Origin: Paraburkholderia silviterrae
Lineage (GTDB): Bacteria; Pseudomonadota; Gammaproteobacteria; Burkholderiales; Burkholderiaceae
DNA length: 59,178 bases
NCBI RefSeq assembly: GCF_004353915.1
Contig: NZ_SMRP01000005.1
Coordinates: 1-59,178, forward strand
Direction of reading: 5' to 3'
Shown: one piece after another, positions 1-10,015 of the stretch
How the letters are laid out: the number at the start of each line of letters is the position of its first letter
Numbering within the stretch: the stretch's first letter is position 1
The notes under the pieces: generated by a model
What the model saw: the letters and a program-made list of their open reading frames with translations, nothing else
The model's database searches: none
What the model was told of the DNA's origin: nothing
Program-made: the position numbers and the translations under genes

Positions 1-2718
1 GACATCACCAACATCAACGGCAAGCTCGCCGATGCGGTGGTCTACGACTCGTCGGCGCACGATACGCTGACGCTCGGCGGCGCAGGCGCCAGCGCACCGG
101 TCGCACTGCATAACGTCGCCAACGGCGAGCTTTCTGCAGCCAGCACCGACGCCGTCAACGGTGCGCAGCTCTATGACGCCCTCCAGACGGTCGGCGGGTC
201 GGCGCACTACGTCGGCATCAACAGCGCACCGGGCGATGCCAACTACAACGGCGAAGGCGCAACGGGCACTGCGGCGATCGCCGTCGGCGCCAAGGCACTC
301 GCAAGCGGCGACAACGCACTCGCGATCGGCACCGGCGCCACGGCATCGCAAAGCGGCGCGGTCGCACTCGGCGCGGGTTCCACGACGGCTGCCGCGGTCG
401 CTACGGCGGGCGCAACGATCGGTGGCGACAGCTACACGTTCGCGGGCAGCAATCCGACGAGCACGGTCAGCATCGGCAGCGCAGGCAATGAACGCACGCT
501 CACGAACCTCGCCGCAGGCCGCCTGAGCGCGTCGTCGACGGATGCAGTCAACGGCTCGCAGCTCTATGCGACCAATACTGCGGTCTCCAACCTCGTACTG
601 AAAACCGCCGACGCGGTGATGTACGACGACTCGGGCAAGAGCAGCATCACGTTTGGCGGTGCGAGGGGCACGAAGCTGACCAACGTGGCGCAGGGTGACG
701 TGTCGCAGGCGAGCACGGACGCGGTCACCGGCTCGCAGCTGTACGGCGTGAGCCAGACGTTCAATACCGCCGTTACTCAGATCAACAACACGCTGACCAC
801 GGCCGGCTGGGGCGCGCAGGCTACGTCGACGGACCCGACGCACTACCAGTATGGCGGCTTCAACATGGACGCCAACGGCAAGGTAAGCAATCCTGCCGTC
901 CTCTACGTCCCGAACACGATCGGAACCGCAAACGCGCAAATCGTCCTCGATCCGGGCCTGGGCAATAGCCAATATCCCTCGAGCCTCGACCGCAACCAAT
1001 TCCTGCCCAAGGGCACCATCATCAGCAACGTGGCTGACGGTCTCCAGTTGACGGACGCCGCCAACCTCGGCCAGGTCTATGACATCGTCAGTGCGGCCAC
1101 TGGTGGCGGAAACCAGGGCATCCGGGAGCAGGTAACGGCGGCAAACGGCACCTCTGGTGTCAACTCGAGCGGTCTCACGCGCAGCTATACGACAGCGTCG
1201 TATTACTCGCAAGTCGCTGGCCTCGCCAATAACTCCGGCTCCTTCGGCCCCAGCGACGCCGCGCGCGCGACCGGTGCCGGCGCCATCGCGATCGGCTCGA
1301 ACGCCTATACGCCGGTCGCGAACGGCGTCGCGCTCGGCGTGCAGGCCTACGCGGGCGCACGGGACTCAGTGGCAATCGGCGCGGGCTCGGTGGCTAACCA
1401 GTCGAATACCGTCTCCGTGGGTAATGACGGCACGAGCTCGTACGTCGCCTATGACGCAAACGGACAGGCCTATACGGTTCAGAACGCCGTCAACACCCGC
1501 CGCATCGTCAACCTGGCCGCAGGCCAGGGCGACACCGACGCGGTCAACGTGGGCCAACTGCGCAGTGCGGCAGCTGCCCTGGGCGGCGGCGCCGGCATCA
1601 ATTCGGTCGGTGCCTTCATCGCCCCCACCTACTCCGTGGGTGGCACGACCGTGAATACGGTTGGCGATGCAATCGCCAATCTCGACAACCGCGTGCAGAA
1701 GAACACGGCTGACATTGCCTCGCTGGCTGCGGACGCGAATGCGAACGCGAATACCAACGCATCGCAAGCTGTCGAAAGCGCATCGAGCCCGGCGTCGTCC
1801 ACGACGCGCATGGTCGCGGCATCTCGTACGCTGCTCGGCGCCAACGCCGACACCGGCAGCACCAACGGTGCCGCAGTGGCAAACTACGCGGCAACGGCCG
1901 TTGGCGACGCCGCAACCGGCTCGACGGACACCGAAGCGGTGCATTACGATACTGCCGACCATTCGAGCGTGACGCTGAGCAGCACAAGCGGCGGCACTGT
2001 CAGCTTGAGCGGTCTGTCGAACGGCGCTCTCTCGCTGGACAGCACGGACGCGGTGACCGGCCAGCAGCTCTACGCCACGAACCAGCAAGTCGCGAGCATC
2101 AACCAGGCCCTGCAGAACATCAGCACGACGGGTTCGACGGCCACCTCGGTCAATTCGACGAGCGGTGTCGCGGCGGCTTCGGGCACGCAATCGCTTGCGG
2201 TCGGTGGCGGCGCAGTTGCAACGGGCGCGAATTCGACGGCGATCGGCGACAAGGCCAACGCGTCGGCGAGCAACTCGGTGGCGATCGGCGCCAACTCGAT
2301 CGCGAATCGCGACAACGCCGTGTCGGTTGGTGCTGAAGGTTCCGAGCGCCAGATCGTCAACGTTGCTGCCGGTACTTCGGGCACGGATGCGGTCAACCTG
2401 AATCAGTTGAACAACGCGATGTCGCAGCAACAAAACGCGTTCGGTCAACAGATCGGCAATCTGCAAAACTCGATCAACACCGTTTCGAAGAACGCCTATG
2501 CCGGCGTGGCTGCAGCAATGGCCATGCCGAACCTTACGCCTTCGGGTCCGGGGCGCACGGTGGTCGCAGCAGGTGGCGGCTACTACATGGGCGGCAGTGC
2601 TGCGGCGATCGGCGTGACGTATCGTTCGCAGAACATGCACTGGCTCGTCAACGGTGGCGTTTCCGTCACGAGCACCGGTAACACGGCTGCTCGCGCTCAG
2701 GTCGGCTACGAGTTCTGA
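1..2718 (+). CDS. Trimeric autotransporter adhesin (YadA-like), 3' part
   Basis: The reading frame is already open at base 1, so the start lies outside the window and about 905 residues are visible. This is a type Vc secreted surface adhesin that forms a homotrimer. YadA-type head repeats of the form A-(I/V)-A-(I/V)-G recur near nt 270-390, 1280-1420 and 2190-2330. Seven neck-like motifs (TDAVNGxQL and variants) follow the heads, so the passenger alternates heads and necks. A short coiled-coil stalk lies at about nt 2400-2490. The membrane anchor (about nt 2491-2715) ends in the aromatic residue Phe after GYE, the usual outer-membrane C-terminal signal. Adhesin function is inferred from family. 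The ligand cannot be told from sequence. Confidence 0.95.
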   Translation, partial: DITNINGKLADAVVYDSSAHDTLTLGGAGASAPVALHNVANGELSAASTDAVNGAQLYDALQTVGGSAHYVGINSAPGDANYNGEGATGTAAIAVGAKALASGDNALAIGTGATASQSGAVALGAGSTTAAAVATAGATIGGDSYTFAGSNPTSTVSIGSAGNERTLTNLAAGRLSASSTDAVNGSQLYATNTAVSNLVLKTADAVMYDDSGKSSITFGGARGTKLTNVAQGDVSQASTDAVTGSQLYGVSQTFNTAVTQINNTLTTAGWGAQATSTDPTHYQYGGFNMDANGKVSNPAVLYVPNTIGTANAQIVLDPGLGNSQYPSSLDRNQFLPKGTIISNVADGLQLTDAANLGQVYDIVSAATGGGNQGIREQVTAANGTSGVNSSGLTRSYTTASYYSQVAGLANNSGSFGPSDAARATGAGAIAIGSNAYTPVANGVALGVQAYAGARDSVAIGAGSVANQSNTVSVGNDGTSSYVAYDANGQAYTVQNAVNTRRIVNLAAGQGDTDAVNVGQLRSAAAALGGGAGINSVGAFIAPTYSVGGTTVNTVGDAIANLDNRVQKNTADIASLAADANANANTNASQAVESASSPASSTTRMVAASRTLLGANADTGSTNGAAVANYAATAVGDAATGSTDTEAVHYDTADHSSVTLSSTSGGTVSLSGLSNGALSLDSTDAVTGQQLYATNQQVASINQALQNISTTGSTATSVNSTSGVAAASGTQSLAVGGGAVATGANSTAIGDKANASASNSVAIGANSIANRDNAVSVGAEGSERQIVNVAAGTSGTDAVNLNQLNNAMSQQQNAFGQQIGNLQNSINTVSKNAYAGVAAAMAMPNLTPSGPGRTVVAAGGGYYMGGSAAAIGVTYRSQNMHWLVNGGVSVTSTGNTAARAQVGYEF

Positions 2719-2775
2719 TCGCCTTCAACCAGGCAAGATAGAGGCACTGCGCTCACGCGCGTGCCTCGTTACATG

Positions 2776-2808
2776 AAAAAAAGCCACGAACTTGCTCGTG
2801 GCTTTTTT
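2776..2808. terminator. Bidirectional rho-independent terminator between adhesin and allA
   Basis: A perfect 7-bp stem (GCCACGA/TCGTGGC) with a 6-nt loop is flanked by A6 on the left and T6 on the right. It can therefore terminate the plus-strand adhesin and the convergent minus-strand ureide operon. Confidence 0.9.
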
Positions 2809-2836
2809 CGTTCGCGTGCCTCGAGGCGTCAGCGCA

Positions 2837-3373
2837 TCAGCGCGTCGCCGCCGCCATCGCCTCTTCGGTCAGCCAGAACGACTCCGGCAAATCCTGCTCG
2901 TTGAGGTTCAAGCCCTCGCCGCCCCGATCGACAACGATAAAGTCGCTCACGTCGCCCAGTGCGATCAACGGATGATGCCAGACGCCCTTGGCGTAGTTCA
3001 CGCCTTGCCAGCCGTGCGAGACGAACGCGCGAATCTTCGTGACGTCCAGCTCGCCCACCGGCGCCACGACGACGAGATACGGCTTGTCGTTCAGCGGCAC
3101 GAAAGCCTGGCTGCCCAGCGGATGCCGCTCGAGCATCTTGATCTCGAACGGCAGCACGCGCGGCTGCCCACGAAAGAGATTGACGAGCGTACGGCCGCTC
3201 TCGTCCGTGACGTCCACGTTCGCGAGATCGTGATAGCGGATCGTCGTGCCGAGGTTGATCGGAATTTGCTTCGCGCCCGCAAGCTCGATCACGTCGCCGA
3301 ACGGCGCGAACGCTTCGCTGGTCAGCGGCTCGATGGTGAGTGTCGTGCCAAGGGCTTGTGTCGTATCGCTCAT
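2837..3373 (-). CDS. allA: Ureidoglycolate lyase AllA
   Basis: The 178-residue protein matches the ureidoglycolate lyase family in length and pattern, including the conserved GVWHHP segment near residue 130. The enzyme splits ureidoglycolate into glyoxylate and urea, the last step of the allantoate branch. It acts as a cytosolic metal enzyme. The start is well placed, with AAGGAG just upstream. The gene is last in the minus-strand operon, 19 bp after alc, and ends beside a shared terminator. Its product follows directly from the allantoicase reaction encoded by its neighbour. Confidence 0.93.
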   Translation of the reverse strand: MSDTTQALGTTLTIEPLTSEAFAPFGDVIELAGAKQIPINLGTTIRYHDLANVDVTDESGRTLVNLFRGQPRVLPFEIKMLERHPLGSQAFVPLNDKPYLVVVAPVGELDVTKIRAFVSHGWQGVNYAKGVWHHPLIALGDVSDFIVVDRGGEGLNLNEQDLPESFWLTEEAMAAATR

Positions 3374-3392
3374 GCTTTCTCCTTCACCGCGC

Positions 3393-4403
3393 TCAGGCGA
3401 GCGTGCCCCACAGACGCACGCGCGAAACGCCGCCGTCCGGGATGATGTTCAAACGAACGTGCGTAACCGGGCCCAGCGCCGCGAGCTCGCTCTCGAAATA
3501 GTGTTGCTTGTCCATTTGCAGCTTCTGCTCGCCGAGCAGTTCCGGCCAGAACATCGCCTGTGTCACGAGCGAGCTGTCCGTGCCGCCCACCACGCGCGCC
3601 GCCTGAAACGAGCAGCGGTCGGGATAGTTGCCCTTGAAGTGCGCCGTGTCGACTTCGATCTTCTTGATGATGCCCGGCTGCGCGAGCGCGATGATCGCCC
3701 AGTCGTTGCCCGGCTCGCGGCGGCGGCGCGTTTCCCAGCCGTCGCCCATGTTCACGCCGCGACCCGGCATCAGGATGTTGGAGGCGAGTCCAAAGTGCTG
3801 GTTGTTGGCCGCCACCAGGTACGCGCCGTTTTCCATGGCCGCGAGGTCGAAGAGCTCCGTGCGGCTCGCGCCCTGCCAATCCATCTGCGGCTGGCCGTAG
3901 ACGCGCAGACGCGCGATGCCGCCATCCGGATAGATGTTCACGCGCAGGTGCGTGTAAGGCTTGTCGTTCGACACTTCCACGTAGTGGTGGCTGTTGCCGT
4001 TCAGCGAGGTCGACGGGACGATCTCCGTCCACTCGGTCGTGGCTCCCGGAGCGCCTTCTGCGACGTACGCGCCTTCAATCGACGCCGCCGGCGGATAGTT
4101 GCCGGTGAAGTGGCTCGTGTCGATGTCGAAGCCCTTGATGACGCCAGGGCGTGCGAGCTTGACGATGCACCAGTCGTAGCCGGTCGTGCGCTTGCGGCGC
4201 GTTTCCCAGCCGTCCATCCACTTGCCGTGGTCGTCGTACTTGCCCGGGATGAAGACAGCCGGCTCCGGATTGAGCATGCGCTCCTTCGGGGCGAAGAAGT
4301 CGTCGCTCGTCTCGAGCGCCTGCGCGCCCAGGCGCGGGTCCGCGAGATTCACGAAGCGCCGCGTGAAATCCGGTGCGTTGGGGTCGAGAGTCGGGAGTGC
4401 CAT
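3393..4403 (-). CDS. alc: Allantoicase
   Basis: The 336-residue protein contains two tandem copies of the allantoicase domain. Each copy carries the pattern [10 protein letters not shown] or [10 protein letters not shown], an I-K-G/KK segment followed by DT(S/A)HF(T/K)GNYP, and a [12 protein letters not shown] or [12 protein letters not shown] segment. It hydrolyses allantoate to ureidoglycolate and urea. The start at 4403 is preferred over upstream in-frame starts because GAAGGA lies just before it and the family begins with a short N-terminus. It lies between uraD and allA on the same strand. Confidence 0.95.
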   Translation of the reverse strand: MALPTLDPNAPDFTRRFVNLADPRLGAQALETSDDFFAPKERMLNPEPAVFIPGKYDDHGKWMDGWETRRKRTTGYDWCIVKLARPGVIKGFDIDTSHFTGNYPPAASIEGAYVAEGAPGATTEWTEIVPSTSLNGNSHHYVEVSNDKPYTHLRVNIYPDGGIARLRVYGQPQMDWQGASRTELFDLAAMENGAYLVAANNQHFGLASNILMPGRGVNMGDGWETRRRREPGNDWAIIALAQPGIIKKIEVDTAHFKGNYPDRCSFQAARVVGGTDSSLVTQAMFWPELLGEQKLQMDKQHYFESELAALGPVTHVRLNIIPDGGVSRVRLWGTLA

Positions 4404-4482
4404 CGTTGTCTTCCTTCGTGTCTTTTCTATAGATCGAAATGAGCGCCGCGCCACACGCAAAACGCGGGGCGCGGCGTCAAGC

Positions 4483-5004
4483 TCATGCGTCGATCAGCTC
4501 GTCGAGCCTGAAGCGCGCGATGCGATAGATCTGGTCGAGGCTCGCGCGCATTTCGTCGGCGCGGGTGTTGTTCACGCGCGACTCGAAATTCGCGATGATG
4601 CCGTGGCGGTCGTAGCCGCGCACCGCGAGAATGAACGGAAAGCCGAACTTCTCGCGGTACGCGCTGTTGAGCGCCTGCAGCTTGTCGAATTCTTCCTGCG
4701 TGCACAGGTTCAGACCTGCGCCGCTTTGCTCGCGTGTGGACTCGTCAGTCAGCTCGCCACGTACCGCGGCCTTGCCTGCGAGTTCCGGGTGAGCGTTGAT
4801 GAGCGCAAGCTGCTTCGTTTCGCCTGCGGTTTCCACGGCGCCCGACATCGTGCTGTGCAGCGCGTCGATGCTCGTATAGGGACGCTGCAGCGCCGCCGCT
4901 TCCGCCACCCAGGGCGAGTGCTCGAAAATGCCCGAGAGCGCGGCCACGAAAGCATCGGTCGAGGCGTTGTTCAACTGGTCGAGGGTGTAGTGCATTGCCT
5001 TCAT
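4483..5004 (-). CDS. uraD: OHCU decarboxylase (2-oxo-4-hydroxy-4-carboxy-5-ureidoimidazoline decarboxylase)
   Basis: The 173-residue protein has the family signature of a His-Pro-Glu-Leu segment, a charged helix with SGAGLNLC, and [18 protein letters not shown]. It decarboxylates OHCU to S-allantoin, making urate degradation stereospecific. Its ATG overlaps the puuE stop codon (ATGA), so translation is probably coupled to puuE. A later in-frame ATG three codons on is also possible. Urate oxidase and HIU hydrolase, the preceding steps, are not in this window. Confidence 0.95.
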   Translation of the reverse strand: MKAMHYTLDQLNNASTDAFVAALSGIFEHSPWVAEAAALQRPYTSIDALHSTMSGAVETAGETKQLALINAHPELAGKAAVRGELTDESTREQSGAGLNLCTQEEFDKLQALNSAYREKFGFPFILAVRGYDRHGIIANFESRVNNTRADEMRASLDQIYRIARFRLDELIDA

Positions 5005-5960
5005 GCGGCGGCCCCGCGGTGGTCGTTTTGCTGCGGTTGATAGGGATGGTGCTCGCGCCAGTGGCGCGCGATGTCGACACGGCGCGTAACCCACACGCGG
5101 TCGTGCTTTTCGATGTGATCGAGAAAGCGCTGCAGTGCACGGATGCGCCCAGGGCGGCCGAGCAGGCGGCAGTGCATGCCGATCGAAAGCATTTTCGGCG
5201 CTTCGTCGCCTTCCGCGTAGAGCACGTCGAATGCGTCACGCAGATAGGTGAAGAAGTGATCCGCCGTGTTGAAGCCCTGCGGCGTCGCAAAGCGCATGTC
5301 GTTCGTGTCGAGCGTATAAGGCACGATCAGCTGCGGCGTGGTCTTGCCGCCGGACACCTCGACATCCATCCAGAACGGCAGGTCGTCGCCGTAATAGTCG
5401 GAGTCGTAGAGGAAACCGCCATGCTCCGCCACGAGGCGGTGCGTATTGGGGCTGTCGCGGCCCGTGTACCAGCCTAGCGGGCGCACGCCCGCCACACGCT
5501 CGATCGCTTCCATGCCGAGCTTCATGTGCTCGGCTTCGAGCTCCGGCGTTGCATCCTGATAGTGGATCCAGCGATAGCCGTGGCAAGCAATCTCGTGGCC
5601 GAGTTCGACGAACGCGCGCGCCACTTCGGGGCTGCGCTCGATTGCCATGCCAACACCGAACACGGTGAGCGGCAAGCCGCGCTTTTCGAATTCGCGCAAG
5701 ATGCGCCACACGCCCACGCGCGAGCCGTATTCGTAGATCGACTCCATGCTCATGTGACGCGCCGGATAGGCGGCAGCGCCGACGATCTCGGAGAGGAACT
5801 GCTCGGAGGCCGGGTCGCCATGTAGCACGCAGTTCTCGCCGCCCTCTTCGTAATTGAGCACGAACTGCACCGCGATGCGCGCCTGACCGGGCCAGTTAGC
5901 CTGCACGGGGTGCCGGCCATAACCGATCAGATCGCGGGGATATTGGGGATCGAGTGGCAT
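5001..5960 (-). CDS. puuE: Allantoinase PuuE (polysaccharide-deacetylase fold)
   Basis: The 319-residue protein belongs to the PuuE family, which opens allantoin to allantoate. Unlike classical amidohydrolase allantoinases, it uses a polysaccharide-deacetylase-like fold. Visible family features are the N-terminal YPRDLIGYGR, the segment FVLNYEEGGE, and GHEIACHGYRWIHY in the deacetylase core. It precedes uraD with a 4-bp ATGA overlap. Its position with uraD, alc and allA gives a contiguous OHCU-to-glyoxylate route. Confidence 0.94.
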   Translation of the reverse strand: MPLDPQYPRDLIGYGRHPVQANWPGQARIAVQFVLNYEEGGENCVLHGDPASEQFLSEIVGAAAYPARHMSMESIYEYGSRVGVWRILREFEKRGLPLTVFGVGMAIERSPEVARAFVELGHEIACHGYRWIHYQDATPELEAEHMKLGMEAIERVAGVRPLGWYTGRDSPNTHRLVAEHGGFLYDSDYYGDDLPFWMDVEVSGGKTTPQLIVPYTLDTNDMRFATPQGFNTADHFFTYLRDAFDVLYAEGDEAPKMLSIGMHCRLLGRPGRIRALQRFLDHIEKHDRVWVTRRVDIARHWREHHPYQPQQNDHRGAAA

Positions 5961-6215
5961 GCTAATCGAATCTTTCGAATGAATAACGAAATGTGAAAAC
6001 CGCGCGGGTGGCCCGCACCTGCCGAAACCGGCTGCACCGGCCGAAATCCTTGCGCCACAAGGCTTTGCATTGCGCCGAAAATGCCGTTTTCAGGATCGGC
6101 CCAGTGTAGCTAAATCGTCTTGGCGCGCCCATACGCACCGACAGATAGTGCGGGTCAAGCGATGTGTATGTGCCGGGCGCGCCCCGCCTGGACGAGCGGA
6201 GCGCGCGCTGCGCGT

Positions 6216-7004
6216 TTACCCGTACCGCAACGGCCGCGCCGGCGGAGGCGTTTCGGTGGCGCCCGCCGCATCGGTCGGACTAAAGCGTGCGAAGTCGCCA
6301 TCGTAGCGCTTCGTCAGGGGGCGCGCGAAGTCGCCCCGCTTGGCCGTCGCGAGGCGCAGCGCGACCAGCGCCTCCACCCATTTCACCGCCGCCGTCACGC
6401 CGTCCACCACCGGCACGCCGAGCGCGTCTTCCACCTGCGCGCACAGGCTCGTCATGCCCGCGCAGCCGAGCACGATCGCGTCTGCCCCGTCTTCGTCGAG
6501 GGCCCGGCGGCATTCCTCGACGATCGCCCGGCGCGCGGCCGAGCCCGGCTCGTCGAGCTCGAGCACCGCCACGTCGATCGCCCGCACGTTGCGGCAGAAG
6601 CGGCTCATGCCGTAACGCTCGGCGAGATGCCACGCCATCGCCTTGGTGCGCGAGAGCGTGGTCACGACCGAGAAGCCCGGCGCGAGCACGCTGGCCGCGT
6701 GCATGGCCGCTTCCGCGATGCCCACCACCGGCCCGCGCGCCAGCTCGCGCGCCGCGTACAGCCCCGGATCGCCGAAGCAGGCGATCACGTAGCCGTCGAA
6801 GCCCTCGCGCTCGCCCGCCTCCACTTCCGCGAGCAGGCCCGGCGTTGCGAGCGCCTCGTCGTAGTAGCCCTCGATCGAGGGCGGCCCCATCGTCGGGCTC
6901 ACGGCGACGACTTCCGTGCCGGCCGCAACCACGGCGCGCGCGCACTGTCCCATCGCGGCCGTCATGCGCTGCGTGGTGTTCGGATTGATCAGCTTGATAC
7001 GCAT
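6216..7004 (-). CDS. Asp/Glu/hydantoin racemase family protein, probable allantoin racemase
   Basis: The 262-residue protein has the two-cysteine racemase architecture, with Cys76 in IACFGDPG and Cys181 in LGCAGM. These act as the two opposed acid-base residues in this family. The N-terminus IKLINPNTTQ is typical of HyuE/HpxA-like members. In a ureide cluster the likely substrate is allantoin, converting the R form to the S form used by allantoinase. Hydantoin racemase is the alternative. The gene lies 45 bp after the transporter gene and 255 bp before puuE on the same strand. Confidence 0.8.
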   Translation of the reverse strand: MRIKLINPNTTQRMTAAMGQCARAVVAAGTEVVAVSPTMGPPSIEGYYDEALATPGLLAEVEAGEREGFDGYVIACFGDPGLYAARELARGPVVGIAEAAMHAASVLAPGFSVVTTLSRTKAMAWHLAERYGMSRFCRNVRAIDVAVLELDEPGSAARRAIVEECRRALDEDGADAIVLGCAGMTSLCAQVEDALGVPVVDGVTAAVKWVEALVALRLATAKRGDFARPLTKRYDGDFARFSPTDAAGATETPPPARPLRYG

Positions 7005-7049
7005 GTCAGTTCTCTGCTCGTTTCTTCGTCGTTTCGTGGTGGTTGCCGG

Positions 7050-8564
7050 TTACGCCCGTGCCCGCGCACGTTCGCCCATCGTCAAAGCGCGGTAGAACAG
7101 CGCGCCCAACCCCGCGCCGATGAACCACGAGAAGTTCGCCGCGCCGCCAAGCGAGGGCAGCATCACGCAGAGGACCGCAATGACCGCGGCCGGCAGCAGC
7201 GCCGACACTGCGCGCCAGTTCACGCCATTCGTGTACCAGTACGCACCCTTCGGCGAGACGGTGTAGAGGTCGTCGACGGCGAGACGCCCACGCTTGACGA
7301 GATAGAAGTCTATGATCAGGACACCATACAATGGACCGATGAAGGCACCGAGCACGTCGAGCGTGTAGTGAATCACGGCGGGATTGTTGAAGAGATTCCA
7401 CGGCGTGATGAAGATCGACGCCACCGCCGCGAGCATGCCGCCCGCGCGCCAGCTGATGAGGCGCGGCGCAACGTTGGAGAAGTCGAACGCCGGGGAAACG
7501 AAGTTCGCGACGATATTGATGCCGATGGTCGCAATCGTGAACGTCAGCGCGCCGAGAATGACGGCCGTGGGATGATCGATGCGGCTCACCGTTTCCACGG
7601 GATCAGTAATCAGTTGTCCGAACACGGGCAGCGTGGCCGAGGTCGTGATCACCGTGACGATCGAGAACGCGAGGAAGTTGACGGGCAAGCCCCAGAAGTT
7701 GCCGCGATGCACGCTCCTGAGCGATTTTCCATAGCGCGAGAAGTCGCCGAAATTGAGCATCGGTCCCGAAAAATACGACACCACGAGCGAAACCGCGGTA
7801 ATCATCACCGGTATCACCTCCGTGCCGTGATACTTCACGCCGCCGAGATTCAGGCCGATGTTGTGCCAGCCCGCGCGGTACACCATGTAGCCGGCCAGGA
7901 TGAACATCACGGCATAAACGGCCGGACCCGCGAAGTCGATGAACTTCTTGATGGTCTCCATGCCGTTCCAGAACACCAGCGCCTGCAGCACCCACAGCGT
8001 CATGAAACCGGCCCAGCCCATGGTCGAGAGGCCCAGCATGCCGTGCTTGTGCACGTCGGCGTAAGGCATCAGTTGCGGCACGAACTTGAGCACGACGATC
8101 ACGAGCGCGCTCGACGCGAGATAAGTTTGGATTCCATACCATGCCACTGCGATCAAGCCGCGAATGACGGCAGGAATGTTCGCACCGAGCACGCCGAAGG
8201 TGCCCCGGCACGCCACCGGATACGGCACGCCGTGGCGCTGGCTGGGCCGGGCAATGAGGTTGCAGAGCACGTTGACGAGCGAGATGCCGACGATCAGCAC
8301 CAGCAGCACCTGCCAGCTTGTGAGGCCGAGCGCGAAGAGGCTGCCCGCGAACACATAGCCGCCGACGCTGTGCACGTCGGACATCCAGAACGCGAAGATG
8401 TTATAAGCACCCCACGTCTGCTCCTTGAGCGGGGCGAGGTCGTGGTTATAAAGGCGCTCGCTGTAGCCGGCCGGCAGCCGCATGCTGTCTGCCGTCTCGC
8501 TGCTTTCGGATGAATCGAAGGTGGGCACTGCCGGACTGCCTGGTGACGCGCTGAACTGAGCCAT
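7050..8564 (-). CDS. NCS1 family nucleobase/ureide:cation symporter
   Basis: The 504-residue protein is an NCS1 transporter with about twelve hydrophobic segments. The N-terminus carries the family signature YNHDLAPLKEQTWGAYNIF followed by WMSDVHSVGGY in the first membrane helix. It probably imports allantoin, uracil or a related ureide with a cation, based on family and location. The start at 8564 is chosen because AAGGAG precedes it and the longer frame upstream reads as low-complexity Arg/Ala sequence. It is the first gene of the transporter-racemase-puuE-uraD-alc-allA run. The exact substrate is not certain. Confidence 0.9.
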   Translation of the reverse strand: MAQFSASPGSPAVPTFDSSESSETADSMRLPAGYSERLYNHDLAPLKEQTWGAYNIFAFWMSDVHSVGGYVFAGSLFALGLTSWQVLLVLIVGISLVNVLCNLIARPSQRHGVPYPVACRGTFGVLGANIPAVIRGLIAVAWYGIQTYLASSALVIVVLKFVPQLMPYADVHKHGMLGLSTMGWAGFMTLWVLQALVFWNGMETIKKFIDFAGPAVYAVMFILAGYMVYRAGWHNIGLNLGGVKYHGTEVIPVMITAVSLVVSYFSGPMLNFGDFSRYGKSLRSVHRGNFWGLPVNFLAFSIVTVITTSATLPVFGQLITDPVETVSRIDHPTAVILGALTFTIATIGINIVANFVSPAFDFSNVAPRLISWRAGGMLAAVASIFITPWNLFNNPAVIHYTLDVLGAFIGPLYGVLIIDFYLVKRGRLAVDDLYTVSPKGAYWYTNGVNWRAVSALLPAAVIAVLCVMLPSLGGAANFSWFIGAGLGALFYRALTMGERARARA

Positions 8565-8979
8565 GATCCGCTCCTTGGGATGGATACGCCGACGGAAAAA
8601 AGACGCCTGAAACGCCTCGAAACTCGCGCTGCGCCGCATGCTGCGGCCGCCGCGATGTCTGCGGATGGCTCGGGCTCGAGGTGCGAGCGGCTTGCCCCCA
8701 CCTGGCGTCCGGCTCGACGCCCCAGGCACCGCGCCGGTCGCGCCTCGCGCGCGCCCTGCTCGCCGTGCTGCCTGCCCTGCGCTCGCCGTCGCGGCGAGCG
8801 CTGCCAACATCATTTTTCCCTGCGCGCGGCGGCCTGCATTGCGCCCCGCCGCGCGTGTCTCCAGTTCCATTCAGCCCGACGCGTCCGCCCTTCGCGCAAA
8901 CGCCGCCGTCATGCTTCAGTATTCGTTTCCGCCCGGCACCATGCCCCTCAGCGCTGGCGGAAAACTGCTTGCCCCTTCC
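8565..8979. other. Intergenic region between transporter and gntR
   Basis: About 415 bases contain no gene I can support. Open frames on both strands read as Arg/Pro/Ala-rich sequence. The promoter for the ureide operon should lie at its left end, but I see no clear -35/-10 pair and no copy of the TTGTCAACAA motif found upstream of gntR. Confidence 0.5.
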
Positions 8980-9702
8980 TCAACGTCCTGCCGTGGCAGC
9001 GGCGCGCGTGCCAAACACGTCCTGCAAATCCACCGCTGCGCCCGCCGGACGGTCGAGCATCTTCAGCTCGACGCCCTGCAGGTGCCGCGTCATCAGCGCA
9101 GCGGCTTCCTGTGCCTGTCCGGCTTCCAGCGCCTCGATGATCGCCTCGTGGTCGTCGAACGAGCACGGGCTGCGCCCCGGCGACTCGTAAAGCGCGGAAA
9201 TCAGCGTCGAGCGCGCCACGAGGCCATTCAGGCAATCGCACAGCACCGTATTGGCGGTCAGTGCGGCCAGCTCGGTATGGAACTCGCCCGACAGGCGGAT
9301 CCAGGCCGGATAGTCGCGCCCCTCGAACGCCCTGCGCTCGCGCCGGATGGTCTCGCCAATGCTCTTCAGCCTTCGGTTGCCATGCTGCGCGCTACAAATG
9401 CGTTGCACCACTGCGAGCTCGATGATGCGCCGCATCTCGAACACCTCGTGCACCTCCTGGAGCGACGGGCTTGCGACGAACGCGCCACGGTTCGGCTCCA
9501 GATCGACAAGGTGGTCGCTCGCGAGCAGCGAAAGCGCCTGGCGGATCGGCCCGCGCTTGACAGTGAACACTTCGCACAACTGCGCTTCCGTGAGCTTCGC
9601 GCCAGGCGGCAAACGATGCTCGAGGATCGCGGCGCGGATGCGCGCGGCGATGGTCTCGGGTTTCGTGCCGGTCGCGTTGGCTTCGGTATCGGCGTTTCGC
9701 AT
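8980..9702 (-). CDS. GntR family regulator, FCD (FadR-C-terminal) type
   Basis: The 240-residue protein has an N-terminal winged helix-turn-helix (about residues 12-75: IAARIRAAILEHRLPPGAKL, then VKRGPIRQALSLLASDHLV). An all-helical FCD ligand domain follows (about 85-220), with histidines in FHTEL, DDHEAI and MTRHL that usually bind metal. It probably controls the adjacent ureide genes in response to a small carboxylate or ureide. ATG at 9702 is preferred over an in-frame GTG at 9711 because AGGTGAGA sits just upstream. It may also repress itself, because TTGT-NN-ACAA palindromes lie in its promoter. Confidence 0.92.
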   Translation of the reverse strand: MRNADTEANATGTKPETIAARIRAAILEHRLPPGAKLTEAQLCEVFTVKRGPIRQALSLLASDHLVDLEPNRGAFVASPSLQEVHEVFEMRRIIELAVVQRICSAQHGNRRLKSIGETIRRERRAFEGRDYPAWIRLSGEFHTELAALTANTVLCDCLNGLVARSTLISALYESPGRSPCSFDDHEAIIEALEAGQAQEAAALMTRHLQGVELKMLDRPAGAAVDLQDVFGTRAAATAGR

Positions 9703-9728
9703 GTCTCTCACCTTGATGTTGGGTATCC

Positions 9729-9756
9729 TAGTTTGGACATAAAGATTGTCAACAAT
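9729..9756 (-). promoter_or_regulatory. Predicted gntR promoter
   Basis: On the minus strand TTGACA is followed after 16 bp by TAGGAT, a good sigma-70 type pair just upstream of the gntR start. The -35 box is part of the palindrome described in the next entry. Confidence 0.55.
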
Positions 9757-9759
9757 TTT
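9746..9759. promoter_or_regulatory. Candidate GntR operator, copy 1
   Basis: The 14-mer TTGTCAACAATTTT contains TTGT-CA-ACAA, which fits the short palindrome bound by FCD-type GntR proteins. It overlaps the -35 box of the gntR promoter, so binding would block transcription. Confidence 0.5.
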
Positions 9760-9885
9760 CTCGACAAACCTGGGGAAGATACTCAGGCTCGCGCCGTATT
9801 CGCGCGCCCAATTTCCGTGAAACCCTCGTCGTTACAGGATATTGCGCACCATTCCTGTGAAGAGATGACCAATTTTGGCTCATTT

Positions 9886-9899
9886 TTGTCAACAATTTT
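9886..9899. promoter_or_regulatory. Candidate GntR operator, copy 2
   Basis: This is an exact second copy of the 14-mer TTGTCAACAATTTT, 140 bp from copy 1 in the same orientation. It lies in otherwise empty sequence between ldcA and gntR. Two sites at this spacing could support looping or cooperative binding. The rest of the 9703-10015 gap shows nothing further. Confidence 0.45.
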
Positions 9900-10015
9900 G
9901 GGCGGCATGGTATCCAGAGCATTCGACCAGGTCCCGTTTTGGTGGCTGTTAGTTGCATATTTAGCCCTGGAAAAAAGCGCCCGGAGGCGCTCGTGCAGAA
10001 TCAGGATCTTCGCTG

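Noticed and set aside
6120..8513. 797-codon plus-strand frame opposite the racemase and transporter genes
   Set aside because: The translation is rich in Arg, His and Glu and is the shadow of two genes with clear family motifs.
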